Of a DNA stretch of 64,000 bases, positions 60,188 to 64,000 are shown piece by piece. This stretch comes from Aestuariimicrobium ganziense (lineage in GTDB: Bacteria > Actinomycetota > Actinomycetes > Propionibacteriales > Propionibacteriaceae). How positions within the stretch are numbered: position 1 is the stretch's first letter; the number at the start of each line of letters is the position of its first letter. The translations under genes and the position numbers were made by a program. Location of the stretch: assembly GCF_015352975.1 (NCBI RefSeq), contig NZ_JACYIZ010000002.1:248001-312000 (forward strand), in the 5' to 3' direction. Under the pieces are notes generated by a model. It had not been told where the DNA came from and did no database searches. It saw only the letters and a list, made by a program, of their open reading frames with translations.

Positions 60188-61672
60188 TCAGTCGGCTCGT
60201 CCGCTCGACTCGCCCACCCGGCGGACGAACGCGGTGATCTGCTCGGCCTCGTCGACCCGGCTCGACTCCCCCACGTAGGGCATGTGGCCGGTCTCGAACC
60301 AGGCGTGCTCGATCCGGTCCAGCGCCTGCCGGGGCAGGTCGAGGTGGTCGACCATCTCGCGTGCCGCACCGACCGGCGTGGCCAGGTCGTAGTGGCCGTA
60401 CTCGATGCGCACCTGCAGGTGGGGGTTGGCCCGCATCACGCGCTCGAGCTTGTCGACCACCGAGATCGGACGACCCTCGAACTCCTTGTACGACCAGTGC
60501 TCGATGGCGTCGGCGAACACCGCGTAGGGCAGGTCGAGTTCTGATCGCAGTTCGTGGCGCAGGTAGTGGTGCACCGCAGCCGAGTAGGGACCCATCAGGG
60601 CATCGATCGACGGATCGGCATCCATCCGCTCGGCGATGCCGGACTGCAGCACGCCGGTGATCCGGCCATCGATGCGTCCGACGGTCTGACCGCGGTCACG
60701 CAGCAGCTCGGTGCAGAACCGCCAGTGCTCGGGACGCAGGTTGCAGCCCAGCAGGTAGTCCTTCGACAACCCCGTGATCCGCGACAGGTCGCCGGCCACC
60801 TCGTCCCGTTCCTCGTCGGTCAGCCGGTTGCCGCGGGCCAGGGCCCAGCGGTAGCGGTCCTCGACGTAGTTGTTGGCCTCGTCGACGACCTCGTGCAGGG
60901 ACGATCCCTCGCGCAGCCCGTGGTAGTGGGCGATCGCGGCGTAGGTGGGCAGGTAGCTCAGGCAGGCCTGGTCGTGGCGCAGGTAGCGGAAGTCCTGGCT
61001 GGCGAAGTCGAGCACGCTCGAGATCAGCACCAGGCCGTTGAGTTGCATGCCGAAGCGGCTGAACAGGTGCTCGGCCACCGACACCGCGCGCGTGGTGCCG
61101 TAGGACTCACCGCACAGGAACTTGGGGCTCATCCAGCGGTCCTCGCGGGTGCACCACAGCCGGATCACCTCACCGACCTGCTCCACGTCGCGCTTCCAGC
61201 CGTGGTAGTCCTTGGCCTTGCCGCCCTCGACCGCACGCGACCAGCCGGTCGACATGGGGTCGATGAAGACCAGGTCGGACGCCCGCAGCAGTGTTTCAGG
61301 GTTGTCGAGCAGCCGGTAGGGCGGCGGGGTGAGCTCGTTGGGCTCACCGAAGTCGACGATCCTGGGGCCGAGCAGACCCAGGTGCAGCCAGACCGAGCTC
61401 GACCCGGGGCCGCCGTTGAAGACGAAGGTGATCGGCCGGGTGGTGACGTCGCCGCCCTCGAGGGTGTAGGCGGTCACTGCGATCTCGCCGCGAGGCTTCC
61501 AGCCGTCGAAGACGTCGTCGGTCACCTGTTCCTCGCGCACCACGATCCGGCCGGTCCGGGCGGTGTAGCTCAACGGTCCGTCGGCGGTCTGCAACACGTG
61601 CTGGGTCTCGACCAGCAGGTCGGTGGGGTCGGGCTTGTCGGCCGGGGTCGGCTTCTCAGGTGTCGTGGTCAC
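60188..61672 (-). CDS. Serine carboxypeptidase-like S10 family peptidase
   Basis: The 494-residue alpha/beta hydrolase belongs to family S10. The oxyanion motif FNGGPGSSSVWLHLG is at about residues 79-93. The nucleophile Ser is in LCGESYGTTRAV (about 199), Asp in GHYDLATPVG (about 428) and His in ETGHMPYV (about 467). No signal peptide is visible, so the enzyme is probably cytosolic, unlike eukaryotic relatives. It starts with GTG 7 bases after a TAGGGT box. The substrate is unknown. Confidence 0.9.
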   Translation of the reverse strand: MTTTPEKPTPADKPDPTDLLVETQHVLQTADGPLSYTARTGRIVVREEQVTDDVFDGWKPRGEIAVTAYTLEGGDVTTRPITFVFNGGPGSSSVWLHLGLLGPRIVDFGEPNELTPPPYRLLDNPETLLRASDLVFIDPMSTGWSRAVEGGKAKDYHGWKRDVEQVGEVIRLWCTREDRWMSPKFLCGESYGTTRAVSVAEHLFSRFGMQLNGLVLISSVLDFASQDFRYLRHDQACLSYLPTYAAIAHYHGLREGSSLHEVVDEANNYVEDRYRWALARGNRLTDEERDEVAGDLSRITGLSKDYLLGCNLRPEHWRFCTELLRDRGQTVGRIDGRITGVLQSGIAERMDADPSIDALMGPYSAAVHHYLRHELRSELDLPYAVFADAIEHWSYKEFEGRPISVVDKLERVMRANPHLQVRIEYGHYDLATPVGAAREMVDHLDLPRQALDRIEHAWFETGHMPYVGESSRVDEAEQITAFVRRVGESSGRAD

Positions 61673-61679
61673 GATCGTG

Positions 61680-61685
61680 ACCCTA
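61680..61685 (-). promoter_or_regulatory. -10 box TAGGGT of the S10 peptidase gene
   Basis: On the minus strand TAGGGT lies 7 bases before the GTG at 61672. Confidence 0.5.
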
Positions 61686-61699
61686 CTCGGCGGCGCTTC

Positions 61700-62617
61700 T
61701 CAGGCGACGGGCGGGGCGACCAGCCACGCGCCCAGCCGGGCGCGGTGGTCGTCGTCCAACGGCTTGGGACGACCCGAGCCGTCAGCGCAGACCAGCACCG
61801 TACGAGCACGGCAGAGCACCGGCAGCGACGCCTGCAGCGGGTCGACCAGTTCGGCGTTGAGGGTGACCGAGCTTCGTCCCAGCGAGACCACCGAGGTGAC
61901 CAGGTGGTAGGGCTCGAGCCGGTAGCCGACCTGGTCGAGGTAGTCCACGTCCTGGCGGGCCACCAGCCAGGCGGTGTCGGGGTCGGCCATGGCGTGGTCG
62001 GCGCCGGTGGTCCCCTGACGCGCCATCGTCGGGTCGGCGGTGGTGGTCATCGCGATCCGGGCTTCCTGCACGTAGTCGAAGATCCGCACGTTGTTGACGT
62101 GGTGGAAACGGTCGACGTCCGACCAGCGCGGTCTCACCGGGTGCACGTGGCCTCGTCCGCGCAGGTCGACCTGGGCGAGCGGCGAGAACGCTTCGGCCTC
62201 GACCAATTGGGCGTCGAACCACTCCTGCTCGGCGGCGGTCAGGCGTCGGACGCGCTGGTGGGCGAGGTCGAAGGGGCACAGTGTCGTGCGCGCCCTGGCC
62301 ACCACGACTCCGGCCTGGCTGAGCTGGTAGGCCAGCCGGAACCTGGACGCGCCCCGTTCGACCACCGACAGCTCGGCGACCACCGGGGCGATGCCGAAGG
62401 TGATCGGCGCCCGGTACTCGACCTGGTGGCCGACCACGACCACGCCGGTGTCGAGCATGGTCGATCGTCCACCGGCGAGCAGGAACTCGACGCGTGCCTC
62501 CTGCAGGTAGTCAGCGACCAGGGCGTTGTTGACGTGGCCCTGGGCGTCGAGGTCACCCCAGCGGACGTCGATCTCGACGACGTGGGGACCGCTCACAGTT
62601 CGCCGCCGGCTGGCCAC
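61700..62617 (-). CDS. Double-hotdog acyl-CoA thioesterase
   Basis: The 305-residue protein contains two 4HBT-type hotdog domains. The first begins VRWGDLDAQGHVNNALVADY (about residues 18-37), the second RPRWSDVDRFHHVNNVRIFD (about 162-181). Both carry the D-x-x-x-H-x-N-N active-site pattern. Such enzymes hydrolyse acyl-CoA esters. The GTG start at 62617 follows the acyl-CoA ligase stop by 3 bases, so ligase and thioesterase form an operon and may balance acyl-CoA levels. A GTG at 62596 is an alternative start. Confidence 0.88.
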   Translation of the reverse strand: MASRRRTVSGPHVVEIDVRWGDLDAQGHVNNALVADYLQEARVEFLLAGGRSTMLDTGVVVVGHQVEYRAPITFGIAPVVAELSVVERGASRFRLAYQLSQAGVVVARARTTLCPFDLAHQRVRRLTAAEQEWFDAQLVEAEAFSPLAQVDLRGRGHVHPVRPRWSDVDRFHHVNNVRIFDYVQEARIAMTTTADPTMARQGTTGADHAMADPDTAWLVARQDVDYLDQVGYRLEPYHLVTSVVSLGRSSVTLNAELVDPLQASLPVLCRARTVLVCADGSGRPKPLDDDHRARLGAWLVAPPVA

Positions 62618-62620
62618 CGG

Positions 62621-64000
62621 TCACAGTTCAACGGAGTCCTCGTCGTCGTACAGCCCGGCGATGATGTCGGCGTACCGGTCCTGGACGGCCTTGCGGCGAA
62701 TCTTCATGTTGGGGGTGACGCCGCCTTCGTCCACGCTGAGCTCGTGGTCGAGGATCGCGAACTGCTTGACCGTCTCCCAGCGCTCCAGCTGGTGGTTGGC
62801 GCGCTCCATGAATCGAGCAATCGAGGCCTTGATCTCAGGCAGCTGGGTCAGCTCGGCGTAGGACAGGTCGCCACGCCCGCGCCGGTCGGCCCAGGTCTGC
62901 AGGTGCACCGGGTCGAGGGTGACCAGCGCCGAGATGTACTTCTTGCCGTCGCCGACGCAGACCGCTTGGCTGACGTAGGGGATGTTGGCGGTGATCGCGC
63001 CCTCGACCTTCTGCGGGGCGACGTACTTGCCGCCCGAGGTCTTCATCAGGTCCTTCTTGCGGTCGGTGATCCGCAGGTAGCCCTCGGAGTCGAGCTCGCC
63101 GATGTCGCCGGTGTGGAACCAGCCGTCGACGATCGACTCCTCGGTGGCCTCGGGCATGTTGCGGTAGCCGCGCATCACGATCGGACCGCGGAACAACACC
63201 TCGCCGTCGTCGGCGATCTTCAGTTCCACACCCGGGGTGGCTGGGCCGACGGTGCCGAAGCGCGGGGTCTGCGGGGCGTTGACGCAGGCGATGGCGGCGG
63301 TCTCGGTGAGGCCGTAGCCCTCGACCACGGTGATGCCGGCCGAGTAGAACCAGGCCTGCACCTGCTCGGAGAGCTTGGCCGCGCCGGAGACGAAGAACTG
63401 GATGCGCCCACCCATGCGGGCCTTGAGCTTGCTGAACACCAGCTTGTCGGCGACCTTGTACTGCACGGCCAGCGACTTCGGCAGCGGGCGTCCCTCGAGC
63501 CGGTAGGTGCGCGACCGGCGGCCGACGTGGAAGGCCCAGCGGGCGATCCGGTCGGCGACGGTGCCCTCACGGCTCTTGGTGAGCACGGCGGCCCGGACCT
63601 TCTCGTAGATGCGCGGGGCGCCACACATGAAGTGCGGACGAACCTCGCCCAGGCCCTGGACGATGCGGTCGATGCGACCGTCGACCGCGGTGGTGAACCC
63701 GATCCTCACCCCGACCGAGAGCAGGCACTTGCCGAACACGTGCGACAGCGGCAGCCACAGGTAGTGCACCCAGGTGTGGTCGGGGATCAGGTGCAGGCTC
63801 TCGATGGCCTCGGCCTCGTAGGTCCAGGTGCGGTGGGTCAGCTCGACGCCCTTGGGCAGGCCGGTGGTGCCTGAGGTGTAGATCAGGGTCGACAAGGCGT
63901 CGGGGTCGATGCCGTCGATGGTGCGGTTGACCAGTTCGGGATCGTCGGCGAGCTGCTGGCGTCCGCGCTCGGCGAGTTCGTCCAGGGTGATCACCCGCGA
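62621..64000 (-). CDS. Long-chain acyl-CoA ligase (FadD15-like), 5' end outside the window
   Basis: At least 459 C-terminal residues are present; the frame is open to the window edge. The AMP-binding motif LIYTSGTTGLPKGVELTHRT, EGYGLTETAAIACVNAP, the hinge DGWFHTGDIGELDSEGYLRITD (split here as WFHTGDIGELDS and ITDRKKDLMKTSGGKYVAPQ) and the C-terminal MKIRRKAVQ give the long-chain FadD15/FACS type. It activates fatty acids at the membrane. About 140-150 N-terminal residues should lie beyond 64000. Confidence 0.93.
   Translation of the reverse strand, partial: SRVITLDELAERGRQQLADDPELVNRTIDGIDPDALSTLIYTSGTTGLPKGVELTHRTWTYEAEAIESLHLIPDHTWVHYLWLPLSHVFGKCLLSVGVRIGFTTAVDGRIDRIVQGLGEVRPHFMCGAPRIYEKVRAAVLTKSREGTVADRIARWAFHVGRRSRTYRLEGRPLPKSLAVQYKVADKLVFSKLKARMGGRIQFFVSGAAKLSEQVQAWFYSAGITVVEGYGLTETAAIACVNAPQTPRFGTVGPATPGVELKIADDGEVLFRGPIVMRGYRNMPEATEESIVDGWFHTGDIGELDSEGYLRITDRKKDLMKTSGGKYVAPQKVEGAITANIPYVSQAVCVGDGKKYISALVTLDPVHLQTWADRRGRGDLSYAELTQLPEIKASIARFMERANHQLERWETVKQFAILDHELSVDEGGVTPNMKIRRKAVQDRYADIIAGLYDDEDSVEL

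Noticed and set aside
60554..63874. Very long plus-strand open frame (over 1100 codons) opposite the peptidase, thioesterase and ligase genes
   Set aside because: It is antisense to three well-supported genes, has skewed composition (Val/Gly/Gln/His/Arg) and no family resemblance. High GC content produces such frames.

Overview
This is one contiguous stretch of a high-GC actinobacterial chromosome. The evidence is the clpP1-clpP2-clpX set downstream of tig, a homologue of the mycothiol-linked oxidoreductase Rv2466c, an Eis-type acetyltransferase, pyruvate phosphate dikinase, and many genes whose start codon sits 6-8 bases after a TAnnnT -10 box (leaderless transcripts). The gene content would fit a member of the Propionibacteriaceae, but that is inference. 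There is no rRNA and no CRISPR. The two tRNA genes are Gly(TCC) and Pro(TGG).

Layout. 1-6.9 kb: a nitrilase/transglutaminase pair, a PQQ-type sugar dehydrogenase lipoprotein, a three-gene ABC-2 exporter and an FMN reductase. 7-12.8 kb: the protein quality-control block tRNA-Gly, tig, an AI-2E type permease, clpP1, clpP2 and clpX, all on the minus strand. 12.9-22 kb: an orphan LuxR-type regulator, a Gfo/Idh/MocA oxidoreductase, decayed aldo/keto reductases, an acyl-CoA ligase, a decayed oxidoreductase beside a LarA-family gene, a deacetylase-like lipoprotein and a clan GH-A type glycosidase. 22.2-30.5 kb: an integrated element between a 24-bp direct repeat that copies the 3' end of tRNA-Pro. 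It carries an HTH-PIN toxin-antitoxin pair, an IS21 remnant, a ketopantoate-reductase-like gene, a broken aminotransferase, a stand-alone threonyl-tRNA synthetase, an excisionase and an integrase. 30.6-35.5 kb: several gene remnants around ppdK. 35.5-51.9 kb: mostly housekeeping genes (nei, rpiB, ligA, pepN, pyrB, pyrC, fur-katA). 52-60 kb: a hexuronate catabolic cluster. 60-64 kb: a carboxypeptidase, a thioesterase and an acyl-CoA ligase that runs off the window.

The most interesting part is 52.1-60.1 kb. uxaC, a UxuB-like reductase and a PfkB kinase form one operon. It is divergent from a LarA-superfamily gene that keeps the nickel-pincer ligands, and next to a LacI repressor and 6-phosphogluconate dehydrogenase. 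No mannonate dehydratase (UxuA) and no KDG/KDPG aldolase is in the cluster. D-mannonate and D-gluconate differ only at C2, which is the chemistry LarA-type enzymes perform. The cluster may therefore encode glucuronate > fructuronate > mannonate > gluconate > 6-phosphogluconate > ribulose 5-phosphate. This is inference from gene content.

Two other themes recur. Three copies of a ~70-bp nested palindrome lie in intergenic gaps. An unusual number of genes have been lost by internal deletion or single-base indels (aldo/keto reductases, Gfo/Idh, DUF2202/histidine kinase, MprF-like, PrsW, Eis, aminotransferase); sequencing error could explain some of the single-base cases.
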